Positions 6,344 to 14,995 of a DNA stretch of 33,798 bases are shown piece after piece (positions within the stretch are counted from its first letter, which is position 1; each line of letters begins with the position of its first letter). Under the pieces are notes generated by a model, which saw only the letters and a list, made by a program, of their open reading frames with translations, made no database searches and was not told the DNA's origin. This DNA comes from an uncultured Eubacteriales bacterium. Lineage in GTDB: Bacteria > Bacillota > Clostridia > Christensenellales > Aristaeellaceae. Both the position numbers and the translations under genes were made by a program. The DNA is taken from assembly GCA_902790495.1 (NCBI GenBank), contig CADASK010000034.1, forward strand, positions 1 to 33,798, in the 5' to 3' direction.

Positions 6344-8284
6344 TTAATCAGCAGGGACGAATACAACGTTGGCGATGGCGGCGCAGCTGGCTTCGGTCGT
6401 GCCGCCGGCGGGGGCGAAGATGAACACCGTGTCGCAGCCGGTGAAGGCGGTGACGTCGATCTTGCAGGCGGCGGGCAGGAGGAGCTGCGTCAGCGCCGTG
6501 CAGCCCCGGAAGGCATTCGCGCCGATGGCGGTCACATGGCCCGCGTCCACCACGGTCATGGCAGTCATGCCCTCGAAGGCGCTCTCCCCGATGGTGGCGA
6601 GGTTCGCGGGCAGGGTGAAGGCTGCCGGGCCGAAGGTGGGCTTGGGGATCACGAAGGCAACCGTGCCGTACCGATCTTTGGGGCCGGAAAAGGCGAAGGC
6701 AAATTCACCAAAGGCGGCGCAGGCGGGAAGCCTGGTCAGGTTCACGCAATAGGCTTCGTCGTCAAAGGCGATGAGCAGGTCAGGCTTGCGGTCGCGGTTC
6801 ACGTCCAGGGCTTGCGTAGCGGTGGCTTCGTCATACCAGATCAGGGGCGGCTCTCCCTCCATAAACTGGATCTGCATCCAGGCGTCTCTGGGCAGCGCCA
6901 GGGTTTGGTTCGGCGCGAAGGAGAGCGCCATGGCTTCCCGCGCCGCCTGCACCGCGCCGATGGTCACATCCTCGCGGGGCATGGTGAAGCCGGTCACGGG
7001 CCAGGAGATCAGCCCGTCCACGCTGGTCTTGCGGCCCAGGCTCACCCCGTTCACGGTGAATTCGCCGGTGAAGTAGTTCCCTTCTTCCGGCTCGGCATCC
7101 TCCCGGAGCCACAGGGACAGCTCCGTCCCCTCCTCCGCCTCGGTGGGGAACACCTTCTCAAAGCTATCGTCGTAGTAGTAAGCCAGCGCTGCGCCGTCGG
7201 TTTTGATGATGTGAGGGTGCTCCGGCACCACCAGTGTCAAAGGGATTGTATAATCTGCATTGAACCCAATACCACCTGCTTTCCAGCTTACATTGATTCC
7301 CAATGCTCCTGTATAGGTTCCAGGTATAGCTGCTTCAAAACTTTCGGGATCCAGGTAAATAAACAGGTCGAGCTTCTGCCCCTGTGACGTGATTGTTTCC
7401 ATAGTCGGCCATTCTGGGTCATATGTTTGATCTGCGTGACAGGGAATACATGAAAGGCTGTTGCCATTTCCGTCGCTTAGTTCGCCAAGGAAAAGATTCA
7501 CCCCAAGCTGCTCGGCCACAGCATAATTGCCATTCTCTTGAACATACTTGCCGAGAACCAGCGTTTCCGCCATGATAGTAAACGGCGTATATCCCGGCCC
7601 CTGAAGCGTGACCGGCTGGAAAGACAGCTTGTGGCTGGCGTCAGGACCCGCATCCCAATCGAGCAGCCACTTAGCGGTAAAGGTGGTTTGCTCTGCGGTC
7701 AGCTTGTTATATTGTACGTTCCCCTCCCAGCCATCGAATGCGTAAAAAGCGGTTGGCCTGGCGAAGGTACCAGGGCAATATTCGTCTTTCAGCCGGAAGG
7801 CCAGCGACCCGTCATCCTCATAGTAGAACTGGCAGTTGCCCACTGTTTGACAGCTCTCCGTGGAAATGCCGTTCTTGGTGCTGAAGGTGATGGGCTCGCC
7901 CGTGCCCAAGCCGGGGTCGAGGGTGACGGTGTAAATGACGGTATTCTCGACGAAGACGGCCTCATAGCTGCGGTTTTCATGGATGGCAAAGGAGAAGGCG
8001 GCATCCTGCAGGGTCGTGCCGTCATCGCGCTTCCAGTGATCAAACCGATAACCCGTAAAGGCGGTCGCGGTGATCGTGACCTGGTTTCCGTCAGAATAGC
8101 TGCCCCCTCCACCGACGGCGCCGCCTGCGGAAGGGTTGGCAGACAAGGTGACGGTGTAGGTGGGCGGGTCGTTAAAGTCTTCGTACCTTCTGTTTTCTGT
8201 TGCGTCATGAACCGCCAGCGCCGGCGCCGTCAACAGCACCGCGAGCAGTAAAGCGCACACCAGCGCCATCCACAGCCTTTTCAT
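6344..8284 (-). CDS. Secreted protein with an InlB-type B-repeat and C-terminal leucine-rich repeats
   Basis: 646 residues. The start ATG at 8282-8284 has GGAGG 8 bases upstream. An upstream in-frame extension is rejected because the signal peptide begins here (MKRLWMAL, hydrophobic core, APALA cleavage). Residues ~38-110 form a B-repeat/Flg_new module (TVTLSANPSAGG, then GYRFDHW). Other beta-rich modules follow: KDEYCPGTF..AFDGWEGN (~175-205) and TFTAKW, then VNGVSLGRKTSVDG. Residues ~545-646 are LRR_5-like (LPANLATIGESAFEGM, HVTAIGANAFRGC). There is no LPXTG motif or C-terminal membrane anchor, so it is probably released or held by unseen means. The central coding stretch (about 7200-7770) is clearly less GC-rich than either end, suggesting recombination. 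Its function is unknown; an adhesin or glycan-binding role is only inferred. Confidence 0.85.
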   Translation of the reverse strand: MKRLWMALVCALLLAVLLTAPALAVHDATENRRYEDFNDPPTYTVTLSANPSAGGAVGGGGSYSDGNQVTITATAFTGYRFDHWKRDDGTTLQDAAFSFAIHENRSYEAVFVENTVIYTVTLDPGLGTGEPITFSTKNGISTESCQTVGNCQFYYEDDGSLAFRLKDEYCPGTFARPTAFYAFDGWEGNVQYNKLTAEQTTFTAKWLLDWDAGPDASHKLSFQPVTLQGPGYTPFTIMAETLVLGKYVQENGNYAVAEQLGVNLFLGELSDGNGNSLSCIPCHADQTYDPEWPTMETITSQGQKLDLFIYLDPESFEAAIPGTYTGALGINVSWKAGGIGFNADYTIPLTLVVPEHPHIIKTDGAALAYYYDDSFEKVFPTEAEEGTELSLWLREDAEPEEGNYFTGEFTVNGVSLGRKTSVDGLISWPVTGFTMPREDVTIGAVQAAREAMALSFAPNQTLALPRDAWMQIQFMEGEPPLIWYDEATATQALDVNRDRKPDLLIAFDDEAYCVNLTRLPACAAFGEFAFAFSGPKDRYGTVAFVIPKPTFGPAAFTLPANLATIGESAFEGMTAMTVVDAGHVTAIGANAFRGCTALTQLLLPAACKIDVTAFTGCDTVFIFAPAGGTTEASCAAIANVVFVPAD

Positions 8285-8407
8285 CCGGCACACCTCCATT
8301 CCTGCCTGCTGGCCTTCTATGAATGATCCCAAAAACGCCGCGCTCAGTTCAACCCGGCGCGGCTTTGGCCCATTGCCCGGACAAAGCTGCGGCGGGTCTC
8401 TGGTTCC

Positions 8408-8436
8408 ATTCTATGGGATTGGGGAACATCTGTCAA
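8408..8436 (-). promoter_or_regulatory. Promoter of the 8284 LRR gene
   Basis: On the minus strand, TTGACA (8431-8436), 17-bp spacer, TAGAAT (8408-8413). The leader to the ATG at 8284 is about 117 bases. Confidence 0.75.
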
Positions 8437-8494
8437 TTGCCTTTCCGGGAAAAAACTCCCCGGCCCCGTTTTCCCGGCAAAAAGGGCGAAACGA

Positions 8495-8524
8495 AAAGCC
8501 ATCCCGCGCTTTCGGGATGGCTTT
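8495..8524 (-). terminator. yebC terminator
   Basis: A perfect 11-bp stem, AAAGCCATCCC (8495-8505) with GGGATGGCTTT (8514-8524), and an 8-base loop. Read on the minus strand it is followed by a T-rich tail. It sits ~30 bases past the yebC stop. Confidence 0.85.
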
Positions 8525-8553
8525 GCAACCGGCGTCCTGCCGCTGGGGAAGAC

Positions 8554-9300
8554 TTACTCGTCCTCCTCCTCGTCCGGCAGGTCGGCGTTGTGGAACACAT
8601 TCTGCACGTCGTCGCTCTCGTCGAGGAGGTCGAGCATCTTCTGCACCTTCTCCAGGGTCTCGGGGTCGGAGATCGTCACCAGGTTCTGGGGGATCTTCTG
8701 CACCTCGGCGGAGAGGAAGGTCAGGCCCTGCTGCTCCAGGGCTTCGCGCACGTTGTGGAAATCGGCGGGCGAGGTGTAGATCTCGAACACGTCGTCCAGC
8801 GCCTTCATATCCTCCGCGCCGGCGTCGAGGGCCTGCATCATCAGCTCGTCCTCGTCCATGCCGGGCGCGCGCTCGACGACCAGCACGCCCTTCTCGTCAA
8901 ACATGAAGCTGACGGAGCCGGTGGTGCCCATGTTGCCGTCGTACTTGGCGAAGCAGTGGCGCACGTCGCTGGCGGTGCGGTTGCGGTTGTCCGTGATGGT
9001 CTCGACGATCACGGCCACGCCGCCGGGGGCATAGCCCTCGTAGGTGATCTGCTCGTACACCACGTTGCTCAGCTCGCCGCTGGCCTTCTTGATGGAGCGC
9101 TGGATGTTATCGTTGGGCATATTGTTGGCCTTCGCCTTGGCGATGACATCGCGCAGCTTGCCGTTGGAATCGGGGTTCGCGCCGCCCTCGCGCACGGCGA
9201 TGGCGATCTCACGGCCGATCTTGGTGAAGATCGCGCCGCGGGCCGCGTCCGCCTTGCCCTTTTTAGCCTGAATGTTATGCCACTTGGAATGACCGGACAT
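8554..9300 (-). CDS. yebC: YebC/PmpR/TACO1-family regulatory protein
   Basis: 248 residues, the normal length. ATG at 9298-9300 with GGAGGG 7 bases upstream. The N-terminus [18 protein letters not shown] is the family hallmark, followed by IFTKIGREI and [19 protein letters not shown]. Mid-protein [14 protein letters not shown] and [11 protein letters not shown] are highly conserved family segments. The acidic tail (DLPDEEEDE) is common in Firmicutes. Family members act as DNA-binding regulators in some species, and recent work ties YebC-type proteins to translation through difficult motifs such as polyproline. Which applies here cannot be told. It is a single gene with its own promoter and terminator. 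Confidence 0.95.
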   Translation of the reverse strand: MSGHSKWHNIQAKKGKADAARGAIFTKIGREIAIAVREGGANPDSNGKLRDVIAKAKANNMPNDNIQRSIKKASGELSNVVYEQITYEGYAPGGVAVIVETITDNRNRTASDVRHCFAKYDGNMGTTGSVSFMFDEKGVLVVERAPGMDEDELMMQALDAGAEDMKALDDVFEIYTSPADFHNVREALEQQGLTFLSAEVQKIPQNLVTISDPETLEKVQKMLDLLDESDDVQNVFHNADLPDEEEDE

Positions 9301-9356
9301 GGATAATCCCTCCTGTGATGGATCAATCGGAAATCTTCGTTATGATCGAACGATGC

Positions 9357-9386
9357 ATTATACCATTGACAGCGCTTGCGCGTCAA
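9357..9386 (-). promoter_or_regulatory. yebC promoter
   Basis: Minus strand TTGACG (9381-9386), 18-bp spacer, consensus TATAAT (9357-9362), 57 bases before the start codon. Confidence 0.8.
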
Positions 9387-9402
9387 GGTTTTTTTTCAAA
9401 GC

Positions 9403-9590
9403 AGGGGGCGAAATGCTCCTGCACCCCTTTGCACGTCGGCTCGCAACGTGATTTGCCTTCCCCCTCTGGGGGAAGGTGTCAGCCCATCGGGCTGACGGAT
9501 GAGGGTTCCTGCCTCATTCTTCAGAGCAGCTAAGGCCCTCTCCGTCAGCGCTTTGCGCTGCCACCTCTCCCAGAGGGAGAGGCAAGATTT
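9403..9590. repeat. Repeat cluster: family A remnant plus two family B copies
   Basis: 9403-9432 looks like a decayed family A hairpin (GCAGGGGG ... CTCCTGCACCCC). 9455-9514 is a family B variant, CCTTCCCCCTCTGGGGGAAGG, then a GTCAGCCC/GGGCTGAC stem and GGATGAGGGT. 9535-9583 is the other variant in inverted orientation (GCCCTCTCCGTCAGCG ... CTCTCCCAGAGGGAGAG). I see no coding sequence in 9387-10077. Confidence 0.75.
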
Positions 9591-9624
9591 ACCACTCCAG
9601 ATTCCTTATTATAGCTGCCAAAAC

Positions 9625-9772
9625 AAGAGTGGCCGCGCGAAGGGTTGTCAGGGGCGACCGCAAAGCCCCTGACCCGCGCCCGCAGGCGCGGAACCGCCTG
9701 TGCAGGGGGATTTCGCCGCCTGCGGGCGGCGACCAGAGGCTTTCCGATCGCCTCTGGACTCTTCGGGCCGCA
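9625..9772 (-). repeat. Palindromic repeat family A, composite copy
   Basis: This is the inverted counterpart of the 28030 copy, including the shared flank reading GCTGCCAAAACAAGAGTGGC just before it. On the minus strand: Y' CCAGAGGC/GCCTCTGG with loop GATCGGAAA, X' CGCCGCC/GGCGGCG, a link, X CCGCGCC/GGCGCGG, and Y GTCAGGGG/CCCCTGAC. The Y loop here reads CTTTGCGGTCG, a one-base variant. Confidence 0.85.
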
Positions 9773-9924
9773 TGTTTTTACGGCAGCTTCCATGATATGG
9801 CAGCATACAAAGGCGTGTCAGGATCTGATGCGCGACTTCCATAAACGCCCCCCTTCTTACATATGTAACCATCCAGATGGTCTCACCGTGAACAAAACCC
9901 GCCAGATTCTCCCGCATGCCTCGG

Positions 9925-9944
9925 CAGGCGCGAATTTGCGCCTG
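9925..9944. promoter_or_regulatory. Perfect inverted repeat upstream of the glgP promoter
   Basis: CAGGCGC (9925-9931), GAATTT, GCGCCTG (9938-9944), ending 28 bases before the glgP -35. It has no T-tract, so it is not an obvious terminator. It is a possible binding site for a sugar regulator, or a remnant of a repeat. Confidence 0.35.
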
Positions 9945-9972
9945 AAAATCCGCCTAAACCCATGAAAAATGC

Positions 9973-10001
9973 TTGTCAAGCGCGTAAAAATGCATTATAA
10001 T
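9973..10001 (+). promoter_or_regulatory. glgP promoter
   Basis: TTGTCA (9973-9978), 17-bp spacer, TATAAT (9996-10001). The start codon is 77 bases downstream of the -10. Confidence 0.8.
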
Positions 10002-10077
10002 CACAACTTGCGAGTGTCTGCGCGCCTTTTCAGCGTCCGAAGTGGCGGCGCGCGACACGGCAGAATGGAGGAACCTC

Positions 10078-12534
10078 ATGCCCACCACGCGTTTTGACAA
10101 GGATTCGATCAAAGAAGCGATTATCGGCAAGCTGCAGCGTTACAACGGCCGCTCCGTGGAGGAGGCGACCCCGCAGCAGATCTATAAAGCCGTGGCGTCC
10201 ACCGTCCGCGACCAGATCATGCAGAAATACACGATTGCCCGCAACGAGCGCAAGGCCAGCAAGTCCAAGCGCCTGTATTATCTCTCCGTCGAATTCCTGA
10301 CCGGCCGCAGCATGTACTGCAACATGCTCAACCTGGTCTCCACCGACGTCTACCGCCAGGCCCTCAGCGAGCTGGGCATCAACCTGGAGGACGTGCTGAA
10401 GGAAGAGCCGGAACCCGCCCTGGGCAACGGCGGCCTGGGCCGTCTGGCCGCGTGCTTCATGGACTCCCTGGCCAGCCTGGACCTGCCCGCCATGGGCTGC
10501 ACCATCCGCTATGAGTACGGCCTGTTCCGCCAGAAGATCGTGGACGGCCAGCAGGTGGAGCTGCCCGACAGCTGGCTGGACAACGGCAACGTGTGGGAAA
10601 TGCCCGTGATGGAGGACACCTGCGAGGTGCACTTCGGCGGCCACGTGGAGGTCGAGGAGGATGCCCAGGGCAGACAGCGCTTCGTCCTCAAGGACTACCA
10701 GACCGTGGAGGCCGTGCCCTACGACATGCCCATCGTCGGCTATGACACCGCCACCGTCAACAGCCTGCGCATGTGGAGCGCCCGCAGCCCCAAGCGCATC
10801 GACCTGTACTCCTTCGGCCAGGGCCGCTATGCCCAGGCCTCCGAGGAGATCGAGCTGGCCGAGGTCATCTCCAAGGTGCTCTACCCCGAGGATAACCACT
10901 ACGAGGGCAAGATGCTGCGCCTCAAGCAGCACTACTTCTTCGTCTCCGCCACCCTGCAGTATATCATCAAGGACTTCAAGAAGCTGCACGGCAACAACTT
11001 CGCCCTGCTGCCGGACAAGGTGGCCATCCACATCAACGACACCCATCCCGGCATGGCCATCCCCGAGCTGATGCGCATCCTCATGGACGAGGAAGGCCTG
11101 GGCTGGGACGAGGCCGCCGCCCTGGTGCAGCGCACCACGGCCTACACCAACCACACCATCATGGCCGAGGCCCTGGAGAAGTGGCCCGAGGCGATGGTGA
11201 AGCAGCAGCTGCCCCGCATCTACCAGATCCTGGAGGAGATGAACCGCCGCCTCTGCGCCCGCCTGTGGAACGAGTTCCCCGGCGAGTGGGACCGCATCGG
11301 CCACATGGCCATCATCTCCTACGGCCAGGTGCACATGGCCAACCTCTGCGTGGCGATGACCCACTCCGTCAACGGCGTGAGCCAGCTGCACGGCGACATC
11401 CTGCGCGAGGATACCTTCCACGATTACAACCAGGTGATGCCTGAGAAGTTCAGCGCCATCACCAACGGCATCACCCATCGCCGCTGGCTGATGAGCTGCA
11501 ACCCCGGCCTGACCAACCTGATCTGCGAGAGCATCGGCACCGACTGGATCCGCCAGCCCGAGCTGCTCAGCGACCTGCGCCCCTTCGCCGACGACGCGGC
11601 CTTCCGCGAGAAGTTCGATCAGGTGAAGAAGGCGAACAAAGAGCGCCTGGCCCGCTTCCTCAAGGACCGCCAGGGCGCGGTGATCGATCCTACCTTCATG
11701 ATCGACGTGCAGTCCAAGCGCATGCATGAGTACAAGCGGCAGATGCTCAACGCCCTGCACATCCTGGTGCTCTACAACCGCATCGTGGCCGATCCCGGCT
11801 TCACCATGCAGCCCCGCGTGTTTATCTTCGGCGCGAAGGCGTCCCCCGGCTACTACCGCGCGAAGCAGACCATCCGCTTCATCAACGCCATCGCGGCCCT
11901 GGTGGCCAGCCATCCCCGCGCCAGCAAGATGCTGCAGGTCGTGTTCCTGGAGAACTACGACGTGTCCTCCGCCGAGGTGCTGATCCCCGCGGCCGAGGTC
12001 TCCGAGCAGCTGTCCACCGCCTCCAAGGAGGCCAGCGGCACCGGCAACATGAAGTTCATGATGAACGGCGCGGTGACCATCGGCACCATGGACGGCGCGA
12101 ACGTGGAGATCTGCCAGCAGGTGGGCGAGGAGAACATCTACATCTTCGGCATGCGCGCCGACACCGTGCGCGACATGTACCGCGAGCACACCTACAACCC
12201 GATGAGCATCTTCGAGACCAACGCGGAGCTCCGCCAGGCCATGACGCAGATGATCGACGGCACCCTGTTCCCGAACAACGCCTCCGTGCTGCAGGATCTG
12301 TACCACAGCCTGCTGCTGGGCGAGAACGGCAGCATGGCCGATCCCTACTTCGTGCTCAAGGATTACGGCTCCTACTCGATGGCCCAGCGCCGTCTCAGCA
12401 ACGATTACCAGAACCGCGACAAGTGGCTGAAGATGGCCGTGGTGAACACCGCCATGAGCGGCATCTTCTCCTCCGACCGCACCATCCGGGAGTACAATGA
12501 TCTGATCTGGCATCTGGATGCCCTGAAGCAGTAA
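10078..12534 (+). CDS. glgP: Glycogen/maltodextrin phosphorylase (GT35)
   Basis: 818 residues, within the usual range. The ATG at 10078 has GGAGG 6 bases upstream; the upstream in-frame extension lacks a ribosome site. It releases glucose-1-phosphate from the non-reducing ends of alpha-1,4-glucans using phosphate and pyridoxal phosphate. EASGTGNMKFMMNGA carries the PLP-binding lysine (Lys659). Other GT35 blocks are YYLSVEFLTGRSM near the N-terminus, ALGNGGLGRLAACF, IHINDTHPGMAIPELMR, AITNGITHRRWL and KRMHEYKRQ. It heads a glucan cluster with two GH13 enzymes. Glycogen versus maltodextrin preference cannot be decided from sequence. A hairpin terminator follows 30 bases after the stop, so downstream expression depends on read-through or an unseen promoter. 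Confidence 0.96.
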   Translation: MPTTRFDKDSIKEAIIGKLQRYNGRSVEEATPQQIYKAVASTVRDQIMQKYTIARNERKASKSKRLYYLSVEFLTGRSMYCNMLNLVSTDVYRQALSELGINLEDVLKEEPEPALGNGGLGRLAACFMDSLASLDLPAMGCTIRYEYGLFRQKIVDGQQVELPDSWLDNGNVWEMPVMEDTCEVHFGGHVEVEEDAQGRQRFVLKDYQTVEAVPYDMPIVGYDTATVNSLRMWSARSPKRIDLYSFGQGRYAQASEEIELAEVISKVLYPEDNHYEGKMLRLKQHYFFVSATLQYIIKDFKKLHGNNFALLPDKVAIHINDTHPGMAIPELMRILMDEEGLGWDEAAALVQRTTAYTNHTIMAEALEKWPEAMVKQQLPRIYQILEEMNRRLCARLWNEFPGEWDRIGHMAIISYGQVHMANLCVAMTHSVNGVSQLHGDILREDTFHDYNQVMPEKFSAITNGITHRRWLMSCNPGLTNLICESIGTDWIRQPELLSDLRPFADDAAFREKFDQVKKANKERLARFLKDRQGAVIDPTFMIDVQSKRMHEYKRQMLNALHILVLYNRIVADPGFTMQPRVFIFGAKASPGYYRAKQTIRFINAIAALVASHPRASKMLQVVFLENYDVSSAEVLIPAAEVSEQLSTASKEASGTGNMKFMMNGAVTIGTMDGANVEICQQVGEENIYIFGMRADTVRDMYREHTYNPMSIFETNAELRQAMTQMIDGTLFPNNASVLQDLYHSLLLGENGSMADPYFVLKDYGSYSMAQRRLSNDYQNRDKWLKMAVVNTAMSGIFSSDRTIREYNDLIWHLDALKQ

Positions 12535-12565
12535 GCCTCACGGCCTCCGAAAATAGCTCTGTAGC

Positions 12566-12600
12566 ATCGGCATGGGGCACAGACGCCTCATGCCGATTTT
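12566..12600 (+). terminator. glgP terminator
   Basis: ATCGGCATG (12566-12574) pairs with CATGCCGAT (12589-12597), with a 14-base loop and a TTTT run. The T run is short, so partial read-through into the GH13 gene is plausible. Confidence 0.65.
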
Positions 12601-12631
12601 CCTGCCATTCCCCCGAAAGGATGTCGCGCCC

Positions 12632-14392
12632 ATGTATCTGCACAATTCCCATGATCACCTCTACCGCGAACCCGAAGGCCCTGCGAAGGCGGGCGAGAAC
12701 GTCATCTTCCGCTTCCGCGCGGACGCCGCGGAGGAGGTCGTGCTCCGCACCTGGATGGGCGAAGAGCGCGGCTTCCCGATGGAGCGCGCCGGGCACGGCT
12801 TCTGGCATGTGCAGGTGGAGATGCCCAAGACGCCCGGCCTGTACTGGTACGATTTCATCATCTACCAGGCGGGCGGGCAGATCCTGCGCTACGGCGCGCC
12901 GGAGGACGGTCTGGGCGGCGAGGGACATCTGTACAATCACGATCTGCACTCCTTCCAGCTGACCATCTATGACCCGGCCTTCACCACGCCTGCGTGGATG
13001 CACGGGGCGAACATCTATCAGATTTTCCCGGACCGCTTCTGCAAGGCCGAGACCGCCTCGGTGGATCCGCGCACGGACCGGCCGATGCACGAGAGCTGGG
13101 ACGAGGATTTCTTCCCCAACGACCCCAAGGTCAACGGCAGCCGGGAGTGCTGGGGCGGCAACCTGAACGGCATCCGCGAAAAGCTGCCCTACCTGAAGGA
13201 CCTGGGCACGGACGTGCTCTACCTGAACCCGGTCTTCGAGGCCTTCTCCAACCATCGCTACGACACGGGCGACTACACCAAGGTGGACGCCCTGCTGGGC
13301 ACCGAGGAGGAGCTGAAGGCCCTGTTCGAGGAGGCCCGGGCCATGGGCATCCATGTGATGCTGGACGGCGTGTTCAGCCACACGGGCGACGACAGCATCT
13401 ACTTCAACGCCTTCGGGCACTATTCGTCCCTGGGCGCGGCCCAGAGCCGCCGCAGCCGCTATTACAAGTGGTACACCTTCGAGCACTGGCCGGACAAGTA
13501 CCGCTGCTGGTGGGGCGTGAAGTGCATGCCCGAGCTGCGCAAGGACGAGCCGACCTACCGCAAGTTCATGTTCGACCCCAAGAACGGCATCGTGCCGCGC
13601 TGGCTGCGGGCCGGCGCCTCGGCCTGGCGGCTGGACGTGGCGGACGAGCTGACGATGGATTTCCTGCGGGAGCTGCGCCGCTCCGCCAAGGCGGAAAAGC
13701 CGGATTCCGTGGTGCTGGGCGAGGTGTGGGAGGACGCGAGCAACAAGATCGCCTACGATGAGCTGCGCTGCTACTGCACCGGCGACACCCTGGACAGCGT
13801 GATGAACTACCCCCTGCGGGAGGCCGTGCTGGCCTTCGTCTCCGGCGAGATGAAGGCGGACGCTTTTGTGCGCGCGGTGTACCACCAGGCGGAGGTCTAC
13901 CCGGTGCCCTTCCTCTATTCGCTGATGAACATGCTCGGCAGCCACGACCGCGCCCGCGCCCTCAACGTGCTGTGCGGCAAGGAGTGCAAGGATATGCCCA
14001 AGGCCGAGGCCGCCAAGGTGCGCCTCAGCCACAGCGAGTATGACCTGGCCGTGAAGCGCTACAAGGCCGCCCTCGACCTGCTGTGCGCCCTGCCCGGCTG
14101 CCCGATGATCTACTACGGCGATGAGGCGGGCCTGACCGGCACGCCCGACCCCTACTGCCGCCGGCCCTTCCCCTGGGGGAAGGAGGACAAAGCGCTGCAG
14201 AGCTACGTCCGCGCGAAGCTGAATCATCGCCGCGCCTCGCCGGTGCTGCAGACCGGTCTGTGCGAGATCGAGGCGGTGGGCAGCCACTCCGTGCGCATCC
14301 GCCGCTACATGCAGGACGGCGTCGACGCCTTTGGCGAGGCCGCGGCCGTCAGCGGCGAGGAGGTTTTCACCGTCAGCGCGGTGCTGGAATAA
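12632..14392 (+). CDS. GH13 alpha-glucan hydrolase, neopullulanase/cyclomaltodextrinase-like
   Basis: 586 residues. The ATG at 12632 was chosen because the next in-frame start upstream lies inside the glgP terminator; AAAGGA is 10 bases upstream, a loose spacing. Residues ~1-115 form a beta-sandwich N-domain (CBM34-like: FRFRADAAEEVVLRTW, WYDFIIY). The TIM barrel follows, with GANIYQIFPDRFC and the four GH13 motifs: DGVFSHTG, WRLDVADE with nucleophile Asp335, GEVWED with acid/base Glu364, and GSHDRAR with Asp439. WGGNLNGIREKLPYL and CPMIYYGDEAGLTG are also typical of subfamily 20. There is no signal peptide, so it probably works in the cytoplasm on imported maltodextrins or cyclodextrins together with the phosphorylase. 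Exact specificity is not readable. Confidence 0.92.
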   Translation: MYLHNSHDHLYREPEGPAKAGENVIFRFRADAAEEVVLRTWMGEERGFPMERAGHGFWHVQVEMPKTPGLYWYDFIIYQAGGQILRYGAPEDGLGGEGHLYNHDLHSFQLTIYDPAFTTPAWMHGANIYQIFPDRFCKAETASVDPRTDRPMHESWDEDFFPNDPKVNGSRECWGGNLNGIREKLPYLKDLGTDVLYLNPVFEAFSNHRYDTGDYTKVDALLGTEEELKALFEEARAMGIHVMLDGVFSHTGDDSIYFNAFGHYSSLGAAQSRRSRYYKWYTFEHWPDKYRCWWGVKCMPELRKDEPTYRKFMFDPKNGIVPRWLRAGASAWRLDVADELTMDFLRELRRSAKAEKPDSVVLGEVWEDASNKIAYDELRCYCTGDTLDSVMNYPLREAVLAFVSGEMKADAFVRAVYHQAEVYPVPFLYSLMNMLGSHDRARALNVLCGKECKDMPKAEAAKVRLSHSEYDLAVKRYKAALDLLCALPGCPMIYYGDEAGLTGTPDPYCRRPFPWGKEDKALQSYVRAKLNHRRASPVLQTGLCEIEAVGSHSVRIRRYMQDGVDAFGEAAAVSGEEVFTVSAVLE

Positions 14393-14396
14393 CGCC

Positions 14397-14426
14397 AAAA
14401 GGGAAGCCCGCCCGGCTTCCCTTTTT
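14397..14426 (+). terminator. Terminator after the GH13 gene
   Basis: A perfect 12-bp stem, AAAAGGGAAGCC (14397-14408) with GGCTTCCCTTTT (14414-14425), a CGCCC loop, and the T's of the right arm plus one more. Confidence 0.85.
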
Positions 14427-14451
14427 CGCTTGATAATCGGAGGTTGATCTT

Positions 14452-14973
14452 ATGTCCCACAAACAGGAGGTGCTCTCGCGCCTCTCCACCCTCGGCGTGA
14501 CCTTTGAACACTACGAGCACGCGGCGGCGCACACCATGGCGGACTGCCTGGCCCTGCCCTACGCCGCGCCGGACGTCGCGTTCTGCAAAAACATCCTGCT
14601 GTGCAACCGCACCAAGACGGACTATTACCTCTACGTGACGCCGCCCGAAAAGCCCTTCCGCACGGCGGATGTCAGCAAGGCCCTGGGCGTCAGCCGCCTG
14701 AGCTTTGCCCCGGCGGAGGATCTGCCGCGGCTGCTCGGGCTGGAGAGCGGGAGCCTCAGCCCCTTCGCGCTCTGGTTCGACCCGGAGAAGACCATCCGCC
14801 TGGTGATTGACGAGGATGTGAGGGCGGAGGGCCGCATCGCGTTTCACCCGTGCGACAACACCGCGACGGTGATCTTCCACCAGGAGGATTTCTGGGCGCA
14901 GGTGCTGCCCCAGCTCGGGCATGAGCCTACGTTTTTGAAGACCCCGTGGGTGAAGCGGGAGGAGTCTGTTTGA
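14452..14973 (+). CDS. YbaK/ProX-type aminoacyl-tRNA deacylase
   Basis: 173 residues. GGAGG lies 8 bases before the ATG. This free-standing editing domain resembles ProX/PrdX and YbaK, which hydrolyse mischarged tRNAs (Ala-tRNAPro or Cys-tRNAPro) in the cytoplasm. Supporting motifs are YEHAAAHTMADC, FCKNILLCNR with the conserved Lys46, KPFRTADVSKALGVSRLSF, and FHPCDNTATVIF, where the family usually has HPLDNTATV (a Cys for Leu here). Clostridial PrdX proteins of this length lie near proline reductase genes, but none are here. It is convergent with the alpha-amylase gene, with only 22 bases between stops. Choice of tRNA substrate is not certain. Confidence 0.87.
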   Translation: MSHKQEVLSRLSTLGVTFEHYEHAAAHTMADCLALPYAAPDVAFCKNILLCNRTKTDYYLYVTPPEKPFRTADVSKALGVSRLSFAPAEDLPRLLGLESGSLSPFALWFDPEKTIRLVIDEDVRAEGRIAFHPCDNTATVIFHQEDFWAQVLPQLGHEPTFLKTPWVKREESV

Positions 14974-14995
14974 TGGCTGGTCAGCAGCCGCTCCC

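Noticed and set aside
9403-9772. CRISPR array
   Set aside because: The repeats are palindromic modules of different lengths and orientation, with no regular spacer period and no cas gene.
10030-12513. An 827-codon open frame antisense to glgP
   Set aside because: Long antisense frames are expected in GC-rich genes with strong third-position G/C bias. The His/Val/Gly-rich translation has no domain and the plus-strand gene is certain.
12395-14398. A 667-codon frame antisense to the neopullulanase-like gene
   Set aside because: A mirror of a real GH13 gene with all catalytic motifs on the plus strand.
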